Notes under the pieces: generated by a model | Told to the model about the DNA's origin: nothing | What the model saw: the letters and a program-made list of their open reading frames with translations, nothing else | Database searches by the model: none | Made by a program: the position numbers and the translations under genes | Part shown: positions 13,001-24,500 of the stretch, piece after piece | Numbering within the stretch: position 1 is the stretch's first letter | How the letters are laid out: each line of letters starts with the position of its first letter | DNA from: Argopecten irradians | Taxonomy: Eukaryota > Mollusca > Bivalvia > Pectinida > Pectinidae | NCBI RefSeq assembly: GCF_041381155.1 | Contig: NC_091142.1 | Coordinates: 25,522,264-25,586,263 of the forward strand | Reading direction: 5' to 3' | Length of the DNA stretch: 64,000 nt

Positions 13001-16000
13001 CCCAATATCAGTACCCTGGGCCTTCTGGTTCTTGAGAAGAAGTCGTTTAAAGATTTTAGCCTTTATGACCCCCATGACCTTGAATGAAGGTCAAGGTCAT
13101 CTATTTGAACAAACTTGGAAGCCCTTCATCCCAGCATGCCACTGGCCTAATATCATGTCTCTAGGCCTCTTAGTTATTCACAAGAAGTTTTTTAAAGGAT
13201 TTTAACCTATTTGACCCCTGTGACCTTGAATGAAGGTCAAGGTCATTTATTTGAACAAACTTGGTGGCCCTTCATCCCAGCATGCTACAGGCCCAATATC
13301 AGTACCCTGGGCCTTCTGGTTCTTGAAAAGAAGTCGTTTAAAGATTTTAGCCTTTTTGACCCCTGTGACCTTGAATGAAGGTCAAGGTCATTCATTTGAA
13401 CAAACTTGGAAGCCCTTCATCCCAGCATGCCACAGGCCTAATATCAGGTCTCTAGGCCTCTTAGTTATTCACAAGAAGTTTTTCAAAGGATTTTAACCTA
13501 TTTGACCCCTGTGACCTTGAATGAAGGTCAAGGTAATTTATTTGAACAAACTTGGTAGCCCTTCATCCCAGCATGCTACAGGCCCAATATCAGTACCGTC
13601 GGCCTTCTGGTTCTTGATAAAAGAAGTCGTTTAAAGGTTTTAGCCTTTTTGACCCCTGTGACCTTGAATGAAGGTCAAGGTCATTCATTTGAACAAACTT
13701 GGTAGCCCTCCATCCCAGCAACCTACAGGCCAAATATGAGTAACCTGGGCCTTCCAGTTATTGAGAAGAAGTCGTTTGAATGAAAAGTTTACGGACGGCG
13801 GACGGCGGACGACTGACGGCGGACGGCGGACGGCGCACGACGACGGACGGTGCATGATGACAATAGGTCATCCTGACCCTTTGGGTCAGATGACCTAAAA
13901 ATAGTAATCGTTCATACATGTATTATATATGCATATATCAATCAGGCAGAACAGCTCCATTACCAGGTCTCTTAACTATTAAGATGAAGTTGTTTAATAC
14001 TGAAGTATATTGACTCTTATGATCTTGATTGATTGATGGTCAATCTGATTAAAATTAGACTTGTAATTCCGCTCCAACTAGGATACTCTACATAGAGTAT
14101 CGTAGTGGGAGCAGAATTAAAAGTCTAATTTTAATTAGATTGGTTTGATGGTCAAGGTCAAAGAAACAGTTGAAATTTGGAAGCCCCAGTATAATACAGG
14201 CTCTATCAGGTATCACAAGTTGCAGCATCTTTCTCATTGAGAAGACAAATGAGGTTTATTGTCCTATAGACAACACCTCTATAAAAGGTTAAGGTCATTC
14301 ATTTGAGCAAACCTAATACTTTACACATACAGTATAATATTTTTTTGTACTGTCATAATTATATAATTCAATATATAGTACATGTATGCTCAGGCTTAGA
14401 CATCAACTTTTGTCAGTGCTTACATTTATCCACCCAAATGAGTTGTTTTTTAAAATACATTTTAATTGTTCTGTGTATTTATTTACATGTCACTGTATCA
14501 AGTAATATAATGTCTTGTAAATGTAAATATATGTGTACGTGCAAGCATTACAGCCTACATTTGTATAAATATGCATACACAGACACACACATGACACCTA
14601 AAGCTACAAAGTCTGAGTGCTTTACTGCCACACATTTATAAAGTTAAAATAAAGAATTCAACCAGGAGCATGTATATATGTTTCTGATTCTGTTATATAT
14701 TAGAAAATTTACAAAACATGTATAATTTGTATTCTACTGTTACATTGTACAGTCAAACCTGCCTATGCGTCACCCTGTATATTAAGTCACCCTGTCTAAT
14801 GCGTCATATCCAAAGTCCTCCCGCAAAATTTCCTGTATATTTCACCTTTTTAATGCGTCAACCTGTCTAACGTGTCTGCGTCACCCATTTTTTTGCACAA
14901 ATTTCGCACAAGACCTGTATACTGCGTCACTAAATTGCCGATCATAGTATTGCCTACATGTACCAGGCAGTGGGGTACTGGCTTGATTATTAAACAAACA
15001 AATATAATAACAATGTAATTCAAAATTTAAATAAGAAAGAAATTTACTTTTGTTTTCTCTCTATCTAAAATATATTTTGACTACTACTGTAACAGATTAA
15101 GAATATTTTAGTAATTAGTAAGTGCTTCTGTTGTGATGAAAATTAAGTACATTCATAATTGTGAATAATTTAAAACTAATTTAATTAAGCCCTAATTAAT
15201 GCAGTATTTTTTCCAATATTTTATAGTATATTTTTATACATAATATGGTGTCACGATCCTTCGGTAACCTGTATATTAAGACACCTGTCTAATAAGACAC
15301 ATTTTTGTCTGTCCCTTGGGGTGTCTCATTTCACAGGTTTGACTGTAGTTATCTATTTTAACTTTTTGAATAACTTGTCCTTTTATTAACTTGTCTGTAA
15401 CTTTTAGAACATTTTGGTTAGCTATCTGTATAAGTTCAACTTGTTGTCAGAATATATGTAATTTGTGACTACATATACATATATGTATATAATTATAAAT
15501 ACAATGTACATGTACACTATAAAATGTATATTAAATGAATTATGGCGATCCCGTACCCATTCAAACTCGTACCCAAACCAACTCGTACCCACATTTGGCG
15601 AACTCGTACCCAAGCATGGCGAACCCGGACCCAAGTTTGGCGAACCCGTACCCATGGAATTTGGCGAACTCGTACCCATCATGAAATTTAAACTTCATGT
15701 ATTTATTTATGATTTATAAAAAATTTAATATATTGTGTTCGATCAGATGCTTCTAGTCAATGATCATAAAACGGTACGCAAGAGATTCCAGCCAAGATTT
15801 ATTCATTTTTAATTAGTAATTTTACATTTTCCCCCTCTTGTGTATTTTCCCGTAGCTTATTATTATTCAAAATAATTATGAAGTAAAAACCAATTGATGT
15901 CAAATTTTGTTACAATGCATATAAAAAATTAAATAGAGAAATATTTCACAAACATATTTGAAGATTATTTGGACCATTCTCTCAATAGATATCAAAGATT

Positions 16001-18527
16001 TCCTTCCCGCATTTTGCCCCAGCCTTCTCTGCATCTGGTTTTTCTAAAATACTAGGAATTTTTTAGCTATCACAGTTCGTATATAGGCACGTTTAAAATA
16101 AATAAATGCAATATAGACACACACACACACCCAAAACAATATATATATTTTTTTATGAAATATACACAAAATTGAACGCGTGAGGGTAGAGAATTCCATT
16201 GTAAATGACGTATGACGGTATAATGTCCCAGTAAGATGTGTTCTCAAATTATGTTATACAAATTATGTTATACATTTTACTTAAATGTTTAATAAAAAAA
16301 ATGACGTAGCTCTGAACGACGGACGGAAGAATTCTGACAGATGGTCGTCGTCCTGCCGGGAACAGAGTGGAGGCAGGGTATTCGTTCTACTGTACATAAT
16401 CTACAGGTAATAAAGTTACGATAGAAAATGTACGCTCATATTCCCATAAAATATCTAAATATGTCGTTCTCATGGGTTGTTGTTCCATACCGAAAAAAAG
16501 TCAAAACAAGTGATTTCTAGAATGATTTCCGGTTCAACACTGAAAAATACAGATTGTTGAAATATTCTACACCCGCTCTTGGGATTTCGAGGACGCTTCT
16601 ACAGTCAAAAAAAAATAATAGAACATAATCGATTTCATATGAACGTGCACGAAAGAGGAACTGTGTTGGTACCAAACCTAAGAAAGGTGTGGTGGCATTT
16701 CATGAGGAAGATTGTAACAGTAAGATGATACCATCACCAGAAATAAACTGAAATTTTCTTTGAACAAATTGTATTCCTATTGAGAGAATGGCTCATTTAG
16801 AGAAAATGACAATATTGAAATAGAAAATTTGTCAATGCATGAAAAACATATCGTAATATATAGCTCAGTATAGCTTAAATAGTGTTTTTAACTATTCATT
16901 CCGATATTACCAAACTCTGCACAAGACGGTGAAGATGGTATAAAGTGTATTCTGCTACTGTACATCAATACAAAACCAAATAATGACACACAACATCGCA
17001 ATAATTGGATGCAGATGGCATAAGGAATAAAATTGAAAATTATTTCAACTTCTAAGAACATATTTAATAAATTAACATTTATTCTTTAGTACTATCCGAT
17101 AGAGATCATGCACTGTAAATAGAACTTGAAACTGGGCACATTATAATAGTAAAAAAAATAAAAATGATAACTTTCTCCAATTAATCTATGAATTACAACG
17201 GAAAAATTCTTTTTCGTACAGTATTTAGCTTTTCAGACATCGCGACCGTCAGTACTTGGTAGTAGCATATATTGTATGCCGTATCTATCTTTAGTCTAAC
17301 ACAAATTCTAGTCGTAGATTTTCTGGTGAACCATGATTTAAAAAATCATACAAAATGCATTTATTTAAGAAAAATGTCAAAGAAATTCCAAATAACTTGG
17401 TCACAGGTCGGTTCAGAAACCAATGAGGAACACGCCTTGTCATATCATATTGACAGACACGTGTGGTGAGAGCTCGTCAGCCAATGATATTTAACGGGGG
17501 AGGAGCCATACGCTTCGCGTGCCTGTCAATTATACCTGACTGACTGATTGATCAAAGGGAAAGCCACGGGAGCACGCCAGTAGACGTCAACTCTATTGTG
17601 TTGTACTAACAAATGTTTTTGTATCGTTACACAGAAAAACGAAATATGTATATGTTAAATTAACATATCATCCTCTCAGGGTGACTTTCCACGGTACCTC
17701 GCAAGTTGAAATATGCGCCATTAAATTTCAAATATGTTTTAATTTATACATGTGAATGCAACCTTGAGGGGAAAGAGAGAATTAAATTAACGATGTATAA
17801 ACAGCGCTGTTAAACCAAGATTTACGTTGACTCAATTATGCATTATTCAGGCCAGTGATATATTGAATCAGATACACGGAAGAAACTAGGACTAATACCT
17901 GTAATTAAATTTAAAAAACCAACGAAACTTGATGGGTACGGGTTAGCCAATCATGGGTACGAGCTCGCCAAATATTTTGGGTACGACTTCGCCAATTTTG
18001 GGTACGGGTTGGTGGGTACGAGTTGGAATGGGTACGGGTTAACTATACCCCTATTAAATTGATTCATGAAGACATTTAATTAATAATGTATTAAGTATAT
18101 AAAAGTCGCGGATATATATTGTCAGGTATGGTTCAACTACTTTTGTCCGGTCTCTGTAGCTTTATCTGTCTATAGTATGATGAAATGAAGCAAGTGGGTT
18201 TGATCATCGCATAACGTGCAGTACACGGTAGTTACTACTGTATACTATTTTAATGCAGAATTTTTTAATTAACTTTGATTTATTTCAGAAAAAAATTCAT
18301 CCTTGAATTTGGTGTCTTATAAAAGGCCTTAGTAGGCTCATCATATAGTAAAATTTAGAATCAAAACGTTCTTGACATTTGACCCGTTACTAACGTCAGT
18401 TTGGACCCACCTCAATATCGGCCACATATCGACTTCCGTACGTATACAGCTTATACATACAGTAGCCAAAAGCAAAATCCGTGGCTATTCCTGTAATCAG
18501 CCCCCAATCGACTGGTTGTAACATCAT
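10022..18527 (-). CDS. MUL1: mitochondrial E3 ubiquitin ligase MUL1 (MAPL/MULAN), complete
   Basis: Exons on the minus strand are 18527-18411 (39 codons, phase 0), 11430-11228 (phase 2) and 10823-10022, giving 373 residues against 352 in human MUL1. In this family the protein sits in the outer mitochondrial membrane and works as a ubiquitin and SUMO ligase controlling mitochondrial dynamics and signalling. Seen in the sequence: an N-terminal membrane segment in exon 1 (about residues 8-27); the intermembrane BAM/GIDE region, including the typical VGTPVLGVGELAL stretch; a second membrane segment (about 241-260) followed by a basic coiled stretch; and a C-terminal RING (323-362) with C-x2-C, C-x-H, C-x2-C and CPVC, then FVPYYRA-stop. 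Two adjacent ATGs (18527, 18524) are possible starts. All junctions are GT/AG and in phase. The first intron is 7 kb and filled with repeats. The start lies about 300 bp from a probable first exon of the divergent PhnD-like gene. Confidence 0.94.
11827..13903 (+). mobile_element. HINE/pearl-like element with 145-bp tandem core, complete
   Basis: The head is ACAAGAGGCCCATGGGCCTT followed by AACGGTCATCTGAC. The body is about 12 copies of a 145-bp unit marked by GACCTTGAATGAAGGTCAAG; alternate copies differ, suggesting a dimeric period near 290 bp. A GC-rich GGACGGCGGACGG stretch leads to a tail hairpin (GGTCATCCTGACCC / GGGTCAGATGACC) and ends CTAAAAA. Subterminal inverted repeats, tandem core and 3' hairpin match Helentron-associated elements. 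No coding capacity. It lies in MUL1 intron 1, in antisense orientation to the gene. Confidence 0.8.
14041..14142. repeat. 102-bp palindromic MITE
   Basis: Two arms of about 49 bp are near-perfect complements (AATCTGATTAAAATTAGACT and AGTCTAATTTTAATTAGATT), meeting at GATACTCTA-CA-TAGAGTATC. It sits inside a partly related stretch of HINE-core-like sequence in MUL1 intron 1. Confidence 0.75.
14750..15345. mobile_element. TA-flanked MITE, CAGTCAAACCTG ends
   Basis: Terminal inverted repeats CAGTCAAACCTG and CAGGTTTGACTG bound 596 bp. TA is present on both sides (14748-14749 and 15346-15347). This fits the Tc1/mariner/pogo group. The interior repeats phrases such as CCTGTATATTAAG(T/A)CACC near both ends, so the inverted similarity extends beyond the terminal 12 bp. 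No transposase. Confidence 0.75.
15541..18046. mobile_element. fold-back-like element: inverted short tandem arrays 2.3 kb apart
   Basis: At 15541-15683 about six units containing CTCGTACCCA or CCCGTACCCA and TTTGGCGAA alternate every 22-28 bp. At 17931-18046 the same units occur in the opposite orientation (GGGTACGAGCTCGCCAA, GGGTACGGGTTGG). Both arrays lie in MUL1 intron 1. The 2.2 kb between them holds no recognisable coding sequence, though 17470-17560 has a CCAAT-like box and a GGGGGAGGAGCC stretch. Whether this is one element or two opposed repeats cannot be told from one copy. Confidence 0.5.
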
Positions 18528-18829
18528 TGTTGGTTCTCGTCAGTTCAAACTCTTCACATTAACAATTCTACCGACAAACACGTAACGTAATGTTGTGAAA
18601 GTACATACAAATTTAGGAATATATTTAAAGCGAAACAAAGTATGTTACAATTAAAATCATAGTAAATGTTTAAACTACAAAATTTTAGCTTAGAAATTCC
18701 AGTTATTATCATAATAATAATATACTTAAGAACCACATAAACGGCCATTACATTATAAAACTTATGTGACTTTCTGAAAATAAACGTAGATTTTTTTCCA
18801 TGTCATTCCGTAAAATAGATAACCCGGTC
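18528..18829. promoter_or_regulatory. probable divergent promoter, MUL1 / PhnD-like gene
   Basis: MUL1 starts at 18527 leftward. A strong 5' splice site (GCAGAG|GTGAGC at 18890) suggests that a first exon of the PhnD-like gene starts rightward close by. About 300 bp therefore separate two opposed transcription units. The region is AT-rich, and I see no clear TATA box or CpG island. Confidence 0.4.
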
Positions 18830-18890
18830 TACTTTCATTTTGGCTGACTTAAAAAAGTTAGGAGGAAGTGGGGAACAAACCGCTGCAGAG
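18830..18890 (+). other. probable 5' non-coding exon of the PhnD-like gene
   Basis: The segment ends in a strong donor (GCAGAG|GTGAGC). The next supported exon begins with AG|ATG at 21537-21539, so an upstream exon carrying only 5' UTR is expected, and this is the best candidate. One frame is open here (ADLKKLGGSGEQTAAE) and would run into the downstream frame, but it has no ATG. The 5' boundary is a guess. Confidence 0.4.
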
Positions 18891-19296
18891 GTGAGCCATT
18901 TGTTCAAGCGTCTTTATCATTCTTGAAGTGTTTTTTTAATTCTGTCAAAGCAGAATTTATATGTTATGTTTTTAGATACTCTGTCAAAGGCCTAATTTGG
19001 AAATGTCAAATAACGATCTTACGTTACTTGTTTTTTACCAGTTATCAACGTAAACTTTAATTCATTTCCTAATAGATCTAGTAGCTGGTTACAATTTCAA
19101 GTTAATGTGTTCTTTCAGTAGTTTTACTATATATCTGTATCGAATAACAATAGTAAGCATATGGATGGCATGCCACACTAAAAAAATAAAGTAAATGAGT
19201 TTTAAGAAGGTACATGTAAATTGAAGGATTATTAAGCATGTTCTGTACACAGTAAAACATGCTTTAGTGACCTCTGTGTGAAGATTACCTTCCTAA

Positions 19297-19475
19297 ATAC
19301 TAGGATGCATACAAATATATATATATGTACATAATTTTAATATTTGATAATGATTACAATTAAAGGGCCACTACCTTTCCGAAACGGCTTTTAATTTTTA
19401 AAATGGGAATACTAGGATGCATACAAATATATATATATGTACATAATATTAATATTTGATAATGATTACAATTAA
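19297..19475. repeat. direct duplication of about 68 bp
   Basis: AATACTAGGATGCATACAAA and the following AT-rich segment occur at about 19297 and again at about 19408. Between them is GGGCCACTACCTTTCCGAAA, which looks like a dispersed-repeat fragment. Confidence 0.6.
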
Positions 19476-21538
19476 ACTGTTAAAGATAATAATCATTCCA
19501 GTGTGATGGTTTTAATTTTTACATCATGTTTTTGTAATACATGTAGAGGTATTGAAATGTTAACAGAAAATGTAGTGTGTATATGTATGTTCATGTTCAT
19601 TATGTATATATAGAAATGTAACCTTAATCTTGAGTTTTGACCTTCTTTTTGCATGGTTGATTCATAGTAAACCTTCAACCGTCAGGTTTACCTGTAAATT
19701 AACTATCGGACATGGCTCAATGACCATACTGATGAAGAAAAGATATCATGGAAATATATAATGTTGATGGAGTTTTAAATGTTGTGTTTAAATTGGCTTT
19801 ATTACTGAAATATTATGTAGAAATCGTCGATCAACATACTGTATATTTCTGTATACCATATTTGCAGAACTAATAATATTAAGAGCTGATACAGTTCAAT
19901 CTTTTAAATTGCTCTTATTTTTTCAGCCTTCAATTTAGATGGTACAATTAAGTGCCTCTTGATTTTCTGAAGTGTAAAGCCACCTTGGCACTTCAATTGG
20001 GTTGAATACGGTACATGTACAGTTTATAACCAGTGACACTTAAGCAGACAGTATTATTAATTTAAGATTCATGTATGTTAAGTACCATTAAAGTACCATC
20101 ACCAGCATGTAAACCTTCCTGTGTATTGCACATGTACTAATTTTAGCGGTATATTCTATATTTTAGGATTTTTTCATGCTCAGGTAATTAAGCTAAATTC
20201 TAGTACAGCGATAAAATTTGTCTATAGAAGTGTAACCAAATTTAAGAATAGTTTTGCTAATGTACTTTACAAAAAGGACCTCTTATTTGATTGTGTAAAA
20301 TTCCTGTCATTAGACAATTTAACAATTTTTTTATTGTGTCTGAAATTATCCATGATTTGAATACGAAGAAAACTAAGACACATTATGAATAACCCAACTT
20401 ACAATTTTGTATAATTAAAGTCAAATCGAGTTGAACTCAATGAAACACAGACACCTTGTGGCTTATTAGCTGATCGTTCTCATTACCTAATTCCATGTTT
20501 TTTTTATAATAATAAAACAATTGATACTTGTGAATTTACTAATATATCTACAGCGTTTCCGTTGGACATTTGGCATTTTGCACAGTTAGCTTAATTCTGA
20601 TTCATATTAAGTCCCCTACTTCCTGTTGATGTTTCAGCCAGCACTAATCTACTTATATACTTTTTTCCTTTTCAGTAATGATTAAGGTCATCAATTGTAA
20701 TCCACTGTCCGCCTATGGATCATGTTCACCACAAATAAGACGCCTCATGGAAATAGTTAAACGCCACTTATTTTAACAAATTTCCAGAATTTGTAGGGAG
20801 GGGGGGATGTTTGAATATATAAGACCCTTCACCTATTATTTTTCCATTTACTGGAAGCTGTATACATATAATAATGTACAAATATGATAATCTACACATA
20901 TAATAATGTATACATACAATAGTGTATCTTTTGCATAATTTAAACATATATTTATTGTGTATTCAATTGATTACTATTGCAATGTATTTTACAATATATT
21001 GCAGTGATTTTTCAGGGTATTTTTGGAAAAAAGTTTTTGTAACAAATTGGGAATATTTAATCGCAAAAAGAGCAGTTTTGGGAAAAGGCTACCCATTACT
21101 GAACATGGTATAATAAGTGATTAGATATTGTAAAACAGTAAACTGTTTCATTTTATCAAAAGGTGACGACCATAACAACAGTTTCAGAGTAGTTTGTTTT
21201 ACTTTAAACAATGAGGGGAGAGCTATTCGGGTTTTGTTTGTTTTTCAGAGATTTGATTTGGGAATTTTTAATTGTAATTGGGAAAAAATAGGGGGGTTTG
21301 GCATTGGGAATGGGATCGTTTACCGACCCCAGATTTATAAGGAGAAAAATCACTGTATTGTATCTTACAACTGTAAATTGTATTGTTATGGCACTTATGA
21401 AGGCTACAAGTAGTAAAACATCGAACATTAAGTAGAAATAAAAGGAAAGAAACTCAAAGACTTTAGTTTCATGGAGAATATTAAATTCTCTGATCGCAGC
21501 CACCTCTGTCCAATAATAAACAGAATGATGTTTTCCAG

Positions 21539-24500
21539 ATGTCGGAGAAAAAGTTACGACTGATCACCTATATGTGCCCAGGTCTACCTGTGGAGCTGTT
21601 TGAGGTGATCCTGCAGTACCTAGAGGAGGTAACTGAGAGGGAAGCCTATCTGATCTACGAGTCCCGGTGGGATGGTCCACCCAGAGAGAGAACTGACCCA
21701 TTCACAGCAGACGAGGTCGATATAGGTAATGGTGTTATCTGTGTAAGGTTTTGTTTTCATTATAAAAAGTGCATTATTTAAACATCTTCAACATCTTTTA
21801 TCGACCATTTATAGGCTTTTTGGAATTTATGACTGGTGGCCTTTTATCGATTGACGACCTTGAGAGATAGGTGACTTTCATGGACCAACATACACATGTA
21901 GACCGATTACTTATGAAAGTTTTTGAACTTTATCAAACAAGTGACATTGAATTTTATAAAAAGGAGACCTAAAAGACAGGCAAACATTTGGTGTAAGTTA
22001 TAGATAGGTGTCACATCATAGTGACCTCTATAGACTGGTGACCTTCACATCATAGTGACCTCTGTAGACTGGTGACCTTCACATCAAAGTGACCTCTGTA
22101 GACTGGCGACCTTCACATCATAGTGACCTCTGTAGACTGGTGACCATCACATCATTGTGACCTCTGTAGACTGGTGACCATCACATCATTGTGCCCTCTG
22201 TAGACTGGTGACCTTCACATCATAGTGACCTCTGTAGACTGGCGACCTTCATGTCATAGTGACCTCTGTAGACTGGTGACCATCACATCATTGTGACCTC
22301 TGTAGACTGGTGACCTTCACATCATAGTGACCTCTGTAGACTGGTGACCTTCACATCATAGTGACCTCTGTAGACTGGTGACCTTCACATCATTGTGACC
22401 TCTGTAGACTGGTGACCCTTCACGTCAAAGTGACCTCTGTAGACTGGTGACCTTCACATCATAGTGACCTCTGTAGACTGGCGACCTTAACATCATTGTG
22501 ACTCCTGTAGACTGGTGACCATCACATCATTGTGACCTCTGTAGACTGGGTGACATCTGTTCTGGTGACCTTCACGTCATAGTGACCTCTGTAGACTGGT
22601 TACCTTTGCATCTTAGTGACTTTGAGAGACTGGTGAACTTCACTCCACAGTTACCTCTGTGAACTGGTGACCTTTGCATCTTTGTGATCTGACCTCTGTA
22701 GTTGATGACCTTCACATTATGTTGTCCTCAGTGGACTGATGACCTTTGCATCTTAGTGGACTGTTTAATTGTCAATTTTAGACTTGCAACTTTATTAATA
22801 ATAGGCTTGAGAGGTTCAGTCACATATCTTTGTTTCTGTTTCTTGTATAGACAGACCTTTTTATATTGGTGACCTTTGAATATTGGTGACCTTTGTGTGT
22901 TGGTGACCTTTGTATGTTGATGACCTTTGTATGTTGGTGACCTTTGTATATTGGTGACCTTTGTATGTTGATGACCTTTGTATGTTGATGACCTTTGTAT
23001 GTTGGTGACCTTTGTATGATGGTGACCTTTGTATATTGGTGACCTTTGTATATTGGTGACCTTTTGTATATTGGTGACCTTTGTATGTTGGTGATTTGTA
23101 TGTTGGTGACCTTTGTGTTGGTGACCTTTTGTATGTTGGTGACCTTTGTATGTTGGTGACCTTTGTGTATGTTGATGACCTTTGTATATTGGTGACCTTT
23201 GTATGTTGATGACCTTTGTATGTTGATGACCTTTGTATGTTGGTGACCTTTGTATGTTGGTGACCTTTGTATGTTGGTGACCTTTGTATGTTGGTGACCT
23301 TTGTATGTTGATGACCTTTGTATGTTGGTGACCTTTGTATATTGGTGACTTTTGTATGTTGGTGACCTTTGTATATTGGTGACCTTTGTATATTGGTGAT
23401 CTTTGTATGTTGGTGACTTGCAACTTTATTGATAATAGGCTTGAGAGGTTCAGTCACATATCTTTGTTCCTGTTTCTTGTATAGACAGACCTTTTTATAT
23501 TGGTGACCTTTGTATATTGGTGACCTTTGTATGTTGGTGACCTTTGTATGTTGTTGACCTTTGTATGATGGTGACCTTTGTATATTGGTGACCTTTGTAT
23601 GTTGGTGACCTTTGTATGTTGATGACCTTTGTATGTTGATGACCTTTGTATGTTGGTGACCTTTGTATATTGGTGACTTTTGTATGTTGTTGACCTTTGT
23701 ATATTGGTGACCTTTGTATATTGGTGATCTTTGTATGTTGGTGACCTTTGTATATTGGTGACTTTTGTATGTTGGTGACCTTTGTATGTTGGTGACCTTT
23801 GTATGTTGGTGACCTTTGTATGTTGATGACCTTTGTATGATGGTGACCTTTGTATGTTGGTGACTTTTGTATGTTGATGACTTTGTATATTGGTGACCTT
23901 TGTATATTGGTGACCTTTGTATGTTGGGTGACCTTTTGATATAGGTTGATGACCATTTGTTGTTTCCTTTGTATGGTGACCTTTGTATATTGGTGACCTT
24001 TGTATATTGGTGACCTTTGTATGTTGGTGACCTTTGTATGTTGGTGACCTTTGTATGTTGATGACCTTTGTATGTTGGTGACCTTTGTATATTGGTGACC
24101 TTTGTATGTTGTTGACCTTTGTATGTTGGTGACCTTTGTATATTGGTGACCTTTGTATATTGGTGACCTTTGTATATTGGTGACCTTTGTATATTGGTGA
24201 TCTTTGTATGTTGGTGACCTTTGTATATTGGTGACTTTTGTATGTTGGTGACCTTTGTATGTTGGTGACCTTTGTATGTTGGTGACGTTTGTATGTTGAT
24301 GACTTTTGTATGATGGTGACCTTTGTATATTGGTGACTTTTGTATGTTGATGACCTTTGTATATTGGTGACCTTTGTATATTGGTGATCTTTGTATGTTG
24401 GTGACTTGCAACTTTATTGATAATAGGCTTGAGAGGTTCAGTCACATATCTTTGTTCCTGTTTCTTGAATAGACAGACCTTTTTATATTGGTGACCTTTG

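Noticed and set aside
12212-13496. Open frames of 60-88 codons in the 11.8-13.9-kb element
   Set aside because: They repeat with the 145-bp core unit and encode only translated repeat (FIPACHWPNI text).
21117-21413. 98-codon open frame before the first PhnD-like coding exon
   Set aside because: Low-complexity, AT-driven composition; no family resemblance, and it does not connect in phase with the downstream exon.
22728-24445. Open frames of 231-516 codons on the minus strand, rich in THIQRSPTYKG-like text
   Set aside because: They are produced by a 17-bp repeat that reads open in several frames, lie inside an intron of the PhnD-like gene on the opposite strand, and have no splice or start context.
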